The notes: generated by a model from the sequence alone, not told the origin. A stretch of 64,000 nucleotides of DNA from SBAX01 sp043806315 (GCA_043806315.1 JAZDHF010000280.1:1-64000), one strand, 5' to 3'; shown: positions 51,671 to 61,470, counted from the first letter of the stretch. Numbers and translations: made by a program.

Positions 51671-53833
51671 CTACTCTCTGCTCGGCTTCGCCCGGCGGCA
51701 GTCCCAATAGGCGAACAACGCCAGACCGAAAAGGAAGACCAGTCCCAGCCAGTTGTTCGTCCGCGCAACCTGCTCCGCGTCGCTTCCCCGCGCGATCCAC
51801 CGGGCGGCGAGGTCCAATCGCGGCATGATCTGGTTATCTTTAAACCAGGGCTTGTCCACGAATGCTATGAACAGCTTGATGAGCACGTCCATGATGGCCG
51901 CCCCGGCGATCAAGCCCGAGGCCACCAGGACGCCCTTGTCAACGCGGGCCTTAGTCAACTTCTCATCCTTGCTTCCCCGCCCGACCAGCCAGGCGACGAA
52001 TCCTCCCAGGAGGATCGAGCTGTTGATTTCCATCGGCAGGTACATTCCGAGGGCGAACGCCAACGGACTGACGCCGAGCATCAACAGAATCACGGACACC
52101 GCCGCCCCCGTGCCGTAAAGCAACCAGGGCACTTGACCGGCTGTCCCCAGAAACCCCTGAATGGCGCTGGCCATCATGTTCGCTTGCGGGGCTGACAGAG
52201 GCTCATTGTGCTCCGGCGACTTGATGAATCCCTGGCTGCTGGCCAACAGCATAATCGTGGCCGTGACCGCCGCGGAGGCGAGCACGGACGCAACAATGGC
52301 ACTCCACTGAATCCTCCGCGGAGTGGCTCCAAGCCAGTATCCCAACTTAAACTCGGTCACGAGCGTACCCGCCATCGAGAGGGCCGTGCATACCACGCCG
52401 CCCACCAGCAGCGTCGCCAGCATCCCGCGATCGCCCTTCTCCAACCCTGCGGACAGCAGCGCAACCGCCGTAATGATGATCGTGGTGACGGTCATTCCCG
52501 AGATGGGCGTCGTGGAGATGACCGCTATGGCCCAGGCGGACACGGTTGTGAACAAAAAAGTCACTCCGAGCGCCAGCAGCACCGCGATAATCGTCAGTCG
52601 CGTCGGATTGGGCATGTCGGCCAGGACCATGAAGCGGAAGTAGATCGCCATGGCCGCAGTTACGAGGATGCCCAGGAGCATCATCGTCGAATAGCTCATG
52701 TCCGAGTCCGTGCGGTCATGCGTCAGGTCGGCGCCTCGCGACTTGGAGAGCCCTCCCAGCGCCTGACTTAACGCGGTGGCAATCACTTTGCTCATCTTCA
52801 GGATCGAGATGATGCCCGCCGCGAAAATACCGCCGATTCCTATGTTGCGGGGGATGTAGAAGAAAATCGAGCCCGCCTCCGCGTTCGTGAACTTGGGGTG
52901 GGGGTTCAGCATGTGCAGGGTGTTTAGGTCAAACTGTCCGAGGAGCGGAACGATCACGAACCACGACAGGAAGGAGCCGGCGCAGATGATGGCCGCATAG
53001 CGAATTCCGATGATGAATCCCAGCCCCAGGTAGTAGGCCCCGGTGCCCATGAAGAACACTGCCTTGACTTTGTGGGTGAGCTGCGAGAAGAAATCGGACT
53101 TAAACGCCAGCGTCTCGATGCTCCTGCTGACGCCTTCCTTGGTTGTCTCCAAAGCCGCCATCCCCGTCGTGAATATCTCCGTAAAGAGCTTCAGCGCTAC
53201 CGAGACGAAGTTGTAGGCCATGGCCAGCAGGAACGAGTAGATCAGGACCCAAGCCTGCCCGCCGCCGCTGGAAGCTCCGGTGGCGAGAATCTCGTTAGTG
53301 GCCGTGCCCTCCGGAAACGGGAATTTACCGTGCATTTCCTTTACGAAGTAGCGGCGAAAGGGGATGAGCATCAACACGCCAAGGAGGGCGCCAAGCAACG
53401 GCACAAAGAAAATCTGGAGAAAGAGAGCCGGGCCCGAGATGTTGAGCTTGGTGTGCAGCTCAAGCACGTAGATTGCCGGCATGGTGAAGCACGTGCCGCC
53501 GGCGACGATGCCGGAGGTCGTGCTGATCGCCAGGATGTTGATGTTCTCAATGAGGGTGCTGCGCCGCAATCCGAATCGCAACAGGAGTCCGGAGAGTCCG
53601 ACGGCCAGGATGGAAATGGGAATAGCCGTCTCAATCCCCTGGCCCGCTTTCAGGGCCAGGTACGTCGCCACCACCGAGAAGATCAGGTTCATGACGACCC
53701 CGAAGACGATCGACCTGAAGGTGATCTCCGGCGCCGTCGCCCCGGGTGGCACCATAGGAACGTAGACCTCACCGGGTTTGAGTTCGCGGTACGCGTTCTC
53801 GGGCAGTTTCGTTGCGATTTGTGGTTCAGCCAT
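51671..53833 (-). CDS. OPT-family oligopeptide transporter
   Basis: A 720-residue inner-membrane protein of the oligopeptide transporter superfamily with about 15 helices. It begins PENAYRELKPGEVYVPMVPP, the prokaryotic OPT N-terminus, and contains FPFPEGTATNEILATG, a hallmark of this family, plus ISTTPISGMTVTTIIIT in the later half. The start at 53833 has AGGAG seven bases upstream. Convergent with the POT gene. Confidence 0.93.
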   Translation of the reverse strand: MAEPQIATKLPENAYRELKPGEVYVPMVPPGATAPEITFRSIVFGVVMNLIFSVVATYLALKAGQGIETAIPISILAVGLSGLLLRFGLRRSTLIENINILAISTTSGIVAGGTCFTMPAIYVLELHTKLNISGPALFLQIFFVPLLGALLGVLMLIPFRRYFVKEMHGKFPFPEGTATNEILATGASSGGGQAWVLIYSFLLAMAYNFVSVALKLFTEIFTTGMAALETTKEGVSRSIETLAFKSDFFSQLTHKVKAVFFMGTGAYYLGLGFIIGIRYAAIICAGSFLSWFVIVPLLGQFDLNTLHMLNPHPKFTNAEAGSIFFYIPRNIGIGGIFAAGIISILKMSKVIATALSQALGGLSKSRGADLTHDRTDSDMSYSTMMLLGILVTAAMAIYFRFMVLADMPNPTRLTIIAVLLALGVTFLFTTVSAWAIAVISTTPISGMTVTTIIITAVALLSAGLEKGDRGMLATLLVGGVVCTALSMAGTLVTEFKLGYWLGATPRRIQWSAIVASVLASAAVTATIMLLASSQGFIKSPEHNEPLSAPQANMMASAIQGFLGTAGQVPWLLYGTGAAVSVILLMLGVSPLAFALGMYLPMEINSSILLGGFVAWLVGRGSKDEKLTKARVDKGVLVASGLIAGAAIMDVLIKLFIAFVDKPWFKDNQIMPRLDLAARWIARGSDAEQVARTNNWLGLVFLFGLALFAYWDCRRAKPSRE

Positions 53834-53957
53834 GATTAACTCCTAGACTTCCTAACGGACGCAAGCGCCCGGGCACTTCGCCATGGCCCGGGCCGCGAGT
53901 TTGGCGAGCCAGCATACCGTATTCGCGGCGAACCGAAAGGGTGTAACGCCGCGGCCC

Positions 53958-54122
53958 GATTCCGGGGCAGGGCAATCGCATCTTAATGTGAAACGGCGTT
54001 TATCATGCTGATAATGCGGAGGCAAGCTGGCGGGATTAAGGATCCCGAACTGATCGAACCCACGTGCCAGCCGCGCCACGCGGGCTCCGGCGATTTAGAT
54101 GCGATTGTCCTGGATTCCGGGG
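53958..54122. mobile_element. 145-bp MITE copy 2 with 10-bp target duplication
   Basis: The element is 53968-54112 and is nearly identical to copy 1 (two differences noted: one internal A/G and one in the right terminal repeat, giving GATTGTCCTG). It is flanked by perfect 10-bp direct repeats GATTCCGGGG (53958-53967 and 54113-54122), different from those of copy 1, which shows independent insertion. The rest of the gap 53834-54492 has no recognisable gene. Confidence 0.92.
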
Positions 54123-54492
54123 CGCATGCCCGGGTGGGCAAGCCGGTTAACCAGCGAATCGCGACACTTGGCCCTGCAAGAGCCGACCCAATCAAGGAAG
54201 CTTCGCCGAATTCCGCTCTTGCCGCCGGTTGCGGGTGACCGCCACCGGCCCGAAACCGTATGGGATATGAGGACCGACGAACGCCGCTGTCCGGGCGCCC
54301 GCTCCGGCGGAGACGTAGCACGGTCGGATAGCTGACCGCCGGCCATGACCTTAACAGGCTGCAACACGCGCCTCGGCCCACAGCGAGCCCTTCTGTTCGC
54401 CGCACATCGGCAGTCAAGCAGCTCGGTCACGCGACGCAAATTCGCAACAAATACACTGGCGCTTCAACGCCGCACGGCGAAACGCGTGCCGC

Positions 54493-54906
54493 CTACCTCG
54501 GCGCCGACGAATCTTTGGTTTTGAGGAGGTTGGCCAGAGCGGTCAGGTCAAACGGCTTCTCCAAACGCGCGGTGGTCTGAGACGTCCCACTACCGGTTGT
54601 GGGGCGGGTCGAGGTGCGGACGACGCAAGGGGTCGGATTCCGAATCCGCAAGTGGCGTTCGATCTGGTCGGCCCCGCCGTCGGGGAGGTCGTCGGAGAGG
54701 ACGGCGGCGTCGATGAGCTGCTCATCCAAGAGGCGATCCGCCGCGGAGACCGAATCGGCGGCGAAGACCTGGAACCAGCGGCCCAAGTAGGTGACAAGGG
54801 ACCATCGCAAGAGCGCCTCCGGCTCAACGATGAGAACCGTCCGGACGGGCGGTGCGGTCGCGACGGAGGTCCTCCGACCGTGTCTCTTAGACTTTGCGGT
54901 CGACAT
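54493..54906 (-). CDS. orphan receiver-domain protein
   Basis: A 137-residue protein made of a basic N-terminus and one receiver domain: VRTVLIVEPEALLRWSLVTY, phosphoacceptor region AAVLSDDLPDG, and the conserved Lys in LEKPFDL. The acidic pocket has EPE instead of the usual EDD, so phosphorylation may be weak. No output domain. The start of the domain resembles the adjacent NtrC-type regulator (IVEDEKLIRWSL). GGGAGG nine bases before 54906 favours that start over 54915. Confidence 0.75.
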   Translation of the reverse strand: MSTAKSKRHGRRTSVATAPPVRTVLIVEPEALLRWSLVTYLGRWFQVFAADSVSAADRLLDEQLIDAAVLSDDLPDGGADQIERHLRIRNPTPCVVRTSTRPTTGSGTSQTTARLEKPFDLTALANLLKTKDSSAPR

Positions 54907-55233
54907 GGCGTTCATCCTCCCGCGACTTCGTAGCAGATCGCGTGCCAGCCGAACCGGTAGATGTTGAAAACGACCGCCTCACCGGGATCGGCGAGCGAGC
55001 CTTGCGAGGGGGCTTTTCTGGGCACGGACACAGGGAGTTCTATCGGACATGGAGTAAGGTAGCACGAGGATTGCACTGCGGTTGCGGCGAAACGAGACGG
55101 GAGGCCCGCCGGGTGCGCGGCCCGTCCCAGAGTAGTGGGGACGGCATCGGTCTTTGCTTCGTTCGCCGGTGCGGGGGCGCGGTGGGTCGGGGGCTCAATG
55201 TCGTGGCACGTCAGGGGACTTTATAATGCCGCA
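54907..55233. other. intergenic region before the globin-coupled kinase
   Basis: About 330 bases between two divergent genes. The only signal I can support is TATAAT at 55222-55227. Confidence 0.4.
55222..55227 (+). promoter_or_regulatory. -10 box of a possible leaderless kinase transcript
   Basis: TATAAT is followed by six bases and then the ATG at 55234, so transcription starting at the usual distance would begin at the A of the start codon. No ribosome-binding site is seen before the ATG, which fits leaderless translation. The -35 region is poor. Confidence 0.5.
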
Positions 55234-56448
55234 ATGCACGAGCCGGTCCTCGAGGATATGAAACGCAGTATCGGGTTCACCGCGGAGGATGCGGTGAACG
55301 TTCGTTCCCTCGCCCATCCCGCAGCCCGGTTGGCGCCGGCGGTGGTCGAACGGTTTTACGAGGAATTGCTGCGGCAGCCCGGCGCGGCGGCGGTCTTCAC
55401 GGGCGGCGCGGAACAGATTGCTCGACTACGGGGGTCGCTGTCCGCATGGCTGCGCGAGGTGTTTGGGGGTGCTTACGACCAGAACTACTTCCAAAAACGG
55501 TTGCGGATCGGAAGAGCCCATGTGCGGGTGGGCCTGCCGCAACACTTCATGGTCGCCGGAATGGAGATCATCTGGACGGAGCTGGAACGCGGGTTGCGGA
55601 CGGGTTCCGGGGACGGCGCGGGGGCGGTGCTTCGCTCGCTGCATAAGCTGCTGATGCTCGATTTGGCCATCATGTTGGAGAGCTACAAGGAGAGCCATTC
55701 GGAGCAGGTCCGCAGCGCGGAACGCCGGGCGGTCAAGGAGCAACTGACGCGGGCGGAACACTTGGCCGAGATCGGGCAGTTGGCGGCATCGCTGGCCCAC
55801 GAGATCAAGAACCCCCTAGCGGGCATCAGCGGGGCGATTCAGATCATGCGCGACGGAATGCGGGCCGACGATCCCCACCGCCCGATCGTCAACGAGATTC
55901 TGGGACAGATCAGCCGATTGGACGCGACGGTCAAGGACCTGCTGTTTTATGCCCGCCCCAACCCGCCGCGTGCGACGACCTTGGCCCTGGGCGACGTAGT
56001 CACTCGCGTGTTGACCTTGCTTCGAGAGGAACCGTCGCTACAGCGCGTGCGGATCATCCATGAGCCGGGGCCTTCGGACGCCGCCATCCACGCGGACGAT
56101 ACGCAGATCGAGCAGCTTCTCATCAACCTGATTCTCAACGCCGCCCATGCCTCGCCCGACGGCGGGGCGATCCACCTGCGGATCACCAAGCACGCCGGGC
56201 GTATTCGACTGGCCGTGCTGGACCGCGGTACGGGGATGACGCCGGAGGTGCGGGACCAGGCCTTCGAGCCGTTCTTCACCACCAAGGCGAAAGGCACGGG
56301 GCTGGGGCTTTCGATCTGCCGGCGGATTGTGGACGCCCACGGCGGCAACATCGAACTGGAGAGCGAACTGGGCCGGGGCACGACGGTGATCGTGGACCTA
56401 CCCGCGGGCGGGGCCGGGGTTCTGCAAGCGACGGGAGCGGAACGATGA
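55234..56448 (+). CDS. globin-coupled sensor histidine kinase
   Basis: A 404-residue soluble kinase. Residues about 1-155 form a protoglobin-like sensor (RFYEELLRQPGAAAVFTGGA, LRRSL-like LRGSLSAWLREVFGG, RIGRAHVRVGLPQHFMVAGM) with the likely haem-binding His near residue 96 in GRAHVRVGLP. A linker leads to the kinase core: H-box SLAHEIKNPLAGIS (His about 189), N-box LLINLILNAAHAS, G1 LDRGTGMT and G2 GTGLGLSIC. It probably senses O2, CO or NO and phosphorylates the regulator encoded next, whose ATG overlaps its stop (ATGA). Confidence 0.9.
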   Translation: MHEPVLEDMKRSIGFTAEDAVNVRSLAHPAARLAPAVVERFYEELLRQPGAAAVFTGGAEQIARLRGSLSAWLREVFGGAYDQNYFQKRLRIGRAHVRVGLPQHFMVAGMEIIWTELERGLRTGSGDGAGAVLRSLHKLLMLDLAIMLESYKESHSEQVRSAERRAVKEQLTRAEHLAEIGQLAASLAHEIKNPLAGISGAIQIMRDGMRADDPHRPIVNEILGQISRLDATVKDLLFYARPNPPRATTLALGDVVTRVLTLLREEPSLQRVRIIHEPGPSDAAIHADDTQIEQLLINLILNAAHASPDGGAIHLRITKHAGRIRLAVLDRGTGMTPEVRDQAFEPFFTTKAKGTGLGLSICRRIVDAHGGNIELESELGRGTTVIVDLPAGGAGVLQATGAER

Positions 56449-57809
56449 CGATCCGGGTCCTCATCGTCGAAGATGAGAAGCTCATCCGCTGGTCGTTGCG
56501 GCAGAAGCTCTCCGCCCGGGGATACCAGGTCACGGACGTGGAGAACGGCAAAGCGGCGTTCGAGGCCATCAACGCCGGGGTCTACGATCTGATCCTGCTC
56601 GACTACAAGCTGCCGGACACCACGGGTTTGGACATTCTACGCAAGGTCCGCGAGACCGACGGGGACGTGGTGGTCATTATGATGACCGCCTATTCGAGCA
56701 TCGAGAGCGCGGTCGATGCGATCAAACTGGGGGCCTATGACTACATCACCAAGCCGTTCGACATGGACCATGTCCTGCGGACCGCGGACAAAGCCCTGGA
56801 AACGACGACGCTGCGGCGCGAGGTGCGGGAGCTGCGCCGACACATCGAACACGACTACGCCATCGGCCGGATCATCGGGCGCGACCCGTGCATGTTGGAG
56901 CTGTTCGAGGTTGTCAAACGGGTGGCCGAGAGCGGGGCGTCCACGGTGTTCCTCCGCGGCGACTCGGGCACGGGCAAGGACCTGATCGCCCGGGTGATCC
57001 ACTACAACTCGGACCGCGCCCCGCGGCCTTTTATGAACATCACCTGCACGGCGCTTTCCGAGACGCTGCTGGAGAGCGAGCTTTTCGGACATGAGAAGGG
57101 CGCGTTCACCGACGCCAAAAACACCAAGAAGGGTCTGTTTGAGTTGGCGGACGGAGGCACGATCTTCCTCGATGAGGTCGGGGATATGCCCCTGGGTCTA
57201 CAGGCGAAGCTCTTGCGTTTTCTGGAAGAGCGCATGTTCCGGCGGGTGGGCGGGACGACGGAAATCTCCGTCGACGTGCGAGTGATCGCGGCCTCGAACC
57301 GGGACATCGAGAAGGCCATGGAGGAGCGGAAGTTTCGCAACGACCTGATGTTCCGGCTGAATGTGATCCCGATTTATCTTCCGCCGTTACGGACGCGAGG
57401 GGACGACGTGCGGCTGCTGACGCAGCATTTTGTCGATACCTTCGCCCAGGAGTTTCGCAAACCGATTCAGCGCATCGACGAAGAGGCGTACGTGAAGCTG
57501 GCGGGCTATTCTTGGCCGGGGAACGTGCGCGAGCTGCGCAACGTCCTCGAACGGGCCGTGCTGCTGTGCAAAGGCGACACCATCGGGGCCGACGATGTCG
57601 TCGTGGGCCGGGTCGATTCAGCGGGCGCTTTCCTCGACCTCAGCCACATCACCTTACCGCCCGGCGGGCTGGATCTTCGGGAGCTGGAAAGCAGGCTGAT
57701 CCACCAGGCGATGACCCGGACGAACAACAATCAGACCAAGGCCGCCAAGCTGCTCAAGCTCAGCCGCGACGCCCTGCGCACCCGGCTGGAGAAGCTGGGG
57801 ATTGTGTGA
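56445..57809 (+). CDS. NtrC-family sigma54-dependent response regulator
   Basis: A 454-residue regulator: receiver domain with phosphoacceptor Asp near residue 53 (LILLDYKLPDT) and switch Lys in YITKPFD; AAA+ domain with Walker A GDSGTGKDLIA, sigma54-contact loop GAFTDA (Asp where GAFTGA is usual) and Walker B GGTIFLDEVGDM; C-terminal Fis-type helix-turn-helix (NNQTKAAKLLKLSRDALRTR). Overlaps the globin-coupled kinase gene by four bases, so the two form one system. Its target promoters should be sigma54-type. Confidence 0.95.
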   Translation: MTIRVLIVEDEKLIRWSLRQKLSARGYQVTDVENGKAAFEAINAGVYDLILLDYKLPDTTGLDILRKVRETDGDVVVIMMTAYSSIESAVDAIKLGAYDYITKPFDMDHVLRTADKALETTTLRREVRELRRHIEHDYAIGRIIGRDPCMLELFEVVKRVAESGASTVFLRGDSGTGKDLIARVIHYNSDRAPRPFMNITCTALSETLLESELFGHEKGAFTDAKNTKKGLFELADGGTIFLDEVGDMPLGLQAKLLRFLEERMFRRVGGTTEISVDVRVIAASNRDIEKAMEERKFRNDLMFRLNVIPIYLPPLRTRGDDVRLLTQHFVDTFAQEFRKPIQRIDEEAYVKLAGYSWPGNVRELRNVLERAVLLCKGDTIGADDVVVGRVDSAGAFLDLSHITLPPGGLDLRELESRLIHQAMTRTNNNQTKAAKLLKLSRDALRTRLEKLGIV

Positions 57810-57845
57810 ACCCGCGAGGCGTCGCAGTCGGGTCGCCGCAGTGAA

Positions 57846-60800
57846 CTATCGCACGTTGAAGTACTTCGCATGTCGGTGGTGGGTGATGAGGGCGGTGGTG
57901 GTCTGCTCGGGTTCGAGTTGGAACTCCTCGGAGAGCGTGACGCCGATGCGGCCCGGTTCCAGCAGCGGCCAGAGCTTTAGTTGATCTTCCAGTCGCGGGC
58001 AGGCGGGGTAGCCGAAGCTGTACCGCGAGCCCTGGTAGCGCTGTTTGAAGATTTCCTGCCGCTGCCGGGCGTCGTGTCCGGCGATGCCCCATTCCACGCG
58101 GATTTGCTTGTGAATGTATTCGGCCAATGCTTCCGCTGATTCCACGCCTAGTCCGTGAAGATGCAGGTAGTCCTGATAACGATCCTGCGCGAACCATTCC
58201 CGTGCCACCGCGCTGACACGCCGCCCCGCGGTGACGACGCTGAACGCGGCCACGTCGTAGACGCCGCTGGAGACCGGCTTGAAGAAGTCGCTCAAGCACC
58301 AGTACGGCGGCTTGCCCATGCGCGGAAACTCAAAGACGCTCAATTGCCGATCGCGGTCGTCGGGGTCATAGACAATCAGGGCGTCGCCGTCGGACTGCAT
58401 GGGCCAGAAGCCATAGACGGCCTGTAATTGCAGAATGTTCTCCCGCTCACACTGTTCCAACAGTCGCCGCAAGATTGGTCGGACCTCGTCATTGATGTAG
58501 CGTTTGAAATCCTCCGGACTGCGGCGGTGCTTGCGATACTGCCATTGCACCTGGAAGAGCATGTTCTCGTTCAAATAGGCAAGGGCCGCGCGGGCGTCGA
58601 TTCGCTCCACCACCCGCCGACCCCAGAAGGGCGGCTGCGGGACAGGTTCGTCGCGGGAGATATCCGATCGCGGCGGGATGTAGCCGAAACGTTCGGAGGC
58701 TTCCTCGTGGAGATCGGCCCCGAAGTTCGAAGTTCGAAGTTCGAAGTTCGAAGAAAGGGGGACTGCTGCCGGCGAGTTGTCTTTGAACTTCGACCTTTGA
58801 ACTTTGACCTTCTCATGGGGTTCGAAGGGGCCCGCGACGATCTGGTCCATCAAATGCAGACCCGCGAAGGCATCCTTGGCATAGAACAGTGAACCACTGT
58901 ATTCGGGCCGAAGGTCCTGCTCGACGTACTTTCGCGTCAGGGCGGCCCCGCCGAGGATGACCGGGGGGTCGAGTCCCCGCTCATTCAAGACCGCGAGATT
59001 CTCACGCATCACGACGGTGGACTTGACCAGCAGCCCGGACATGCCGATGGCGTCGGCGTTGTTTTTCTCATAGGCCTCGATGATGTTGTTGATCGGCTGC
59101 TTGATGCCCAGGTTGAAAACCGTATATCCGTTGTTGGTCAGAATGATATCGACGAGGTTCTTGCCGATGTCGTGAACGTCGCCGCGGACGGTGGCGAGCA
59201 CGATCGACCCCTTGCCGCCTTGGTCGGCCTTGTCGAGGTGCGGTTCGAGGAAGCGGACGGCGGCCTTCATCGTCTCCGCCGATTGCAGCACGAAAGGCAA
59301 CTGCATCTGCCCCGCCCCGAACAGGTCGCCGACGGTCTTCATCCCGTCGAGCAGAATATCGTTGATGATGTCGAGAGGGCGATGGGTCAGCATGGCCTCT
59401 TCGAGGTCTTCATCCAGACCGACGCGGTCGCCGTTGATGATCCGCAGCTTCAGATGATCCTCGACGTTTTTGGGTTTCTCCGTCTCCGCCGCAGCCGCCG
59501 TTTCGACGTTCTCGAATGCTCTCAGTAGTTCCTGCAGCGGGTCATAGCCGTCGCGGCGGCGATCGAAGATCAAATCCTCGGCGAAGCGGCGATGTTCTTC
59601 GTCGATCTTGAATAACGGCACGATTCGGGAGACGTGCAGGATGGCTGCGTCCAGACCGCGCTCGCGGGCGTGGTGCAAAAAGACGCTGTTGAGCACGCGC
59701 CTCGCGGGGGCCTTAATCCCGAAGCTGATGTTGCTCAGACCCAGCAGAGTGTGCACGCCGGGGCATTCATCCTTGATCGCAGCGATCGCGTCCAAGGTTT
59801 CCAAGCCGAGACGCCGGTCATCCTCGTTGCCCGTGCAGATGGTGAAGGTGAGGGGGTCGAAAATCAGGTCGCCGGCGCGAATGCCGTGGCGGTTGGTCAC
59901 CAGATCGAAAATGCGTTTGGCGACTTCGACCTTTCGCCCGCACGTCTTGGCCATTCCCTGCTCGTCGATGGTGAGGGCGATGAGTGCCGCGCCGTGACGC
60001 TTGGCCAGACGGCAGACCTTGTCCAGCCGATCCTCGCCGTCTTCGAGGTTGATGGAGTTGATGACGCATTTGCCGCCGGCGAGCTTGAGGGAGGCCTCGA
60101 GCACCGGCACTTCCGTGCTGTCGATGACCAGCGGCGCGGTGACGTCGGTGACGAAGCGCCTGAGCACCGCGGTCATGTCCGCGACCTCGTCGCGTCCGAC
60201 GTAGGCCGCACAGACGTCGAGCAGGTGGCTGCCGTATTTCACCTGCTCGCGGCCCATCTGCACCATGCCGTCCACGTCCCCGGCGGCCAGCAGTTCACGG
60301 AACCGCTTCGACCCGTTGGCGTTGGTTCGCTCGCCGATGGCCAGCACTTCGCCGTCTTGTCGCAAGGTCACGGCCTGGTAGAGACTGCTCACCGACGGTT
60401 CGAGCTTGGCACGGCGGGGCCTGGGCGCTCGTGACCCGACGGCGTCAACGACGGCGGCCAAGTGCGCCGGCGTCGTCCCGCAGCAGCCGCCGACGATGTT
60501 CACCCCGTCCACCTCAATGAACTCGACCAGCCACCGGGTCAGCTCCGCGGGCGTGAGGGCGTAGTAGGGTTTCCCGTTGACGAGCTGCGGCAGGCCGGCG
60601 TTGGGCTGGACGATGAGCAGTCGATCGCTGTGTCCGCTGAGGTAGCGGACGTGTTCGCTCATCTCCTGCGGCCCGGTCGCGCAGTTCAGACCGATGCCGA
60701 CGACCTCGTCGTAGGCCGCGATCGCGGTCAACGCCGCAGCGATCTCCGTGCCCAGGAGCATCGTTCCGGTCGTTTCGATCGTGACCGTGCAGAGGATCGG

Positions 60801-61355
60801 AACCTGCCGACCCTTCTCGGTCATCGCGTCGATACAAGCGACGATGGCCGACTTGCATTGCAGCAAGTCCTGACACGTTTCGAGGAGCAGGGCATCGACC
60901 CCGCCGTCGAGCAGTCCTCGCCCTTGCTCGGTATAGCTGTCGAGGATTTCGTCCCAGGTCGTCTGCCCGAGCGACGGCACCCGCGTGCCGGGCCCCATTG
61001 AACCGATGACGAAGCGCGGACGGTCGGGCTTGTCGAACTCTCGGACGGCGTCGCGGGCGATTTCCGCGGCCTTTTTGTTGATCTCGTAGGTGCGCTCGGC
61101 GATTCCGAAATCCGAGAAGACGATCTTGTTGGCCCCGAAGGTGTTGGTCATCACCGCGTCGCAGCCGACGGAAAGGAACGATCGGTGAATGTCGCGCACG
61201 ACGTCGGGCCGGGTGGCCGTCACGATGTCCACACAGTTCTCGTGGCCTTCGTAGTCGCTCAGGGGCAACTCGCGCGCATGGATGCTCGTCCCCATGGCCC
61301 CGTCGAGGACGAGCACCCGCTCCCGAAGGGCCTGGATGAATGGTGATTCGGTCAT
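57846..61355 (-). CDS. metH: cobalamin-dependent methionine synthase MetH with in-frame repeat insertion
   Basis: A 1169-residue enzyme that methylates homocysteine with methyltetrahydrofolate. Domain order is complete: homocysteine domain with Zn ligands in GLNCATGP and NIVGGCCGTTP, pterin-binding domain (IGERTNANGSKRFRELLAAG), cobalamin domain with the axial His near residue 728 in DVHDIGKN, and the reactivation domain ending RYSFGYPACPRLEDQ. Residues about 849-878, between the cobalamin and reactivation domains, are encoded by a GTTCGAA hairpin repeat (58722-58810): KVKVQRSKFKDNSP then SNFELRTSNFGA. The frame is kept, so the repeat apparently does not kill the enzyme. The start at 61355 precedes the family N-terminus MTESPFIQALRERVL. 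Confidence 0.95.
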   Translation of the reverse strand: MTESPFIQALRERVLVLDGAMGTSIHARELPLSDYEGHENCVDIVTATRPDVVRDIHRSFLSVGCDAVMTNTFGANKIVFSDFGIAERTYEINKKAAEIARDAVREFDKPDRPRFVIGSMGPGTRVPSLGQTTWDEILDSYTEQGRGLLDGGVDALLLETCQDLLQCKSAIVACIDAMTEKGRQVPILCTVTIETTGTMLLGTEIAAALTAIAAYDEVVGIGLNCATGPQEMSEHVRYLSGHSDRLLIVQPNAGLPQLVNGKPYYALTPAELTRWLVEFIEVDGVNIVGGCCGTTPAHLAAVVDAVGSRAPRPRRAKLEPSVSSLYQAVTLRQDGEVLAIGERTNANGSKRFRELLAAGDVDGMVQMGREQVKYGSHLLDVCAAYVGRDEVADMTAVLRRFVTDVTAPLVIDSTEVPVLEASLKLAGGKCVINSINLEDGEDRLDKVCRLAKRHGAALIALTIDEQGMAKTCGRKVEVAKRIFDLVTNRHGIRAGDLIFDPLTFTICTGNEDDRRLGLETLDAIAAIKDECPGVHTLLGLSNISFGIKAPARRVLNSVFLHHARERGLDAAILHVSRIVPLFKIDEEHRRFAEDLIFDRRRDGYDPLQELLRAFENVETAAAAETEKPKNVEDHLKLRIINGDRVGLDEDLEEAMLTHRPLDIINDILLDGMKTVGDLFGAGQMQLPFVLQSAETMKAAVRFLEPHLDKADQGGKGSIVLATVRGDVHDIGKNLVDIILTNNGYTVFNLGIKQPINNIIEAYEKNNADAIGMSGLLVKSTVVMRENLAVLNERGLDPPVILGGAALTRKYVEQDLRPEYSGSLFYAKDAFAGLHLMDQIVAGPFEPHEKVKVQRSKFKDNSPAAVPLSSNFELRTSNFGADLHEEASERFGYIPPRSDISRDEPVPQPPFWGRRVVERIDARAALAYLNENMLFQVQWQYRKHRRSPEDFKRYINDEVRPILRRLLEQCERENILQLQAVYGFWPMQSDGDALIVYDPDDRDRQLSVFEFPRMGKPPYWCLSDFFKPVSSGVYDVAAFSVVTAGRRVSAVAREWFAQDRYQDYLHLHGLGVESAEALAEYIHKQIRVEWGIAGHDARQRQEIFKQRYQGSRYSFGYPACPRLEDQLKLWPLLEPGRIGVTLSEEFQLEPEQTTTALITHHRHAKYFNVR
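58722..58810. repeat. GTTCGAA/TTTGAAC hairpin element inside metH
   Basis: Four GAAGTTC units on the left, a 45-base centre, and TTTGAACTTCGACCTTTGAA units on the right, inserted in frame in the metH coding strand. It is the only copy outside the prepilin operon in this window. Confidence 0.88.
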
Positions 61356-61470
61356 ATTGGGTGCCACTGGCGGCTCGTCCGCCAGTGCGGTCGCACGGCG
61401 CAACATCGAGCGACCGTAGCGTTCATCGCCCGCCCGAGGCGAGTCGCCCCGGAGGGGCGGTCGACCGTAG

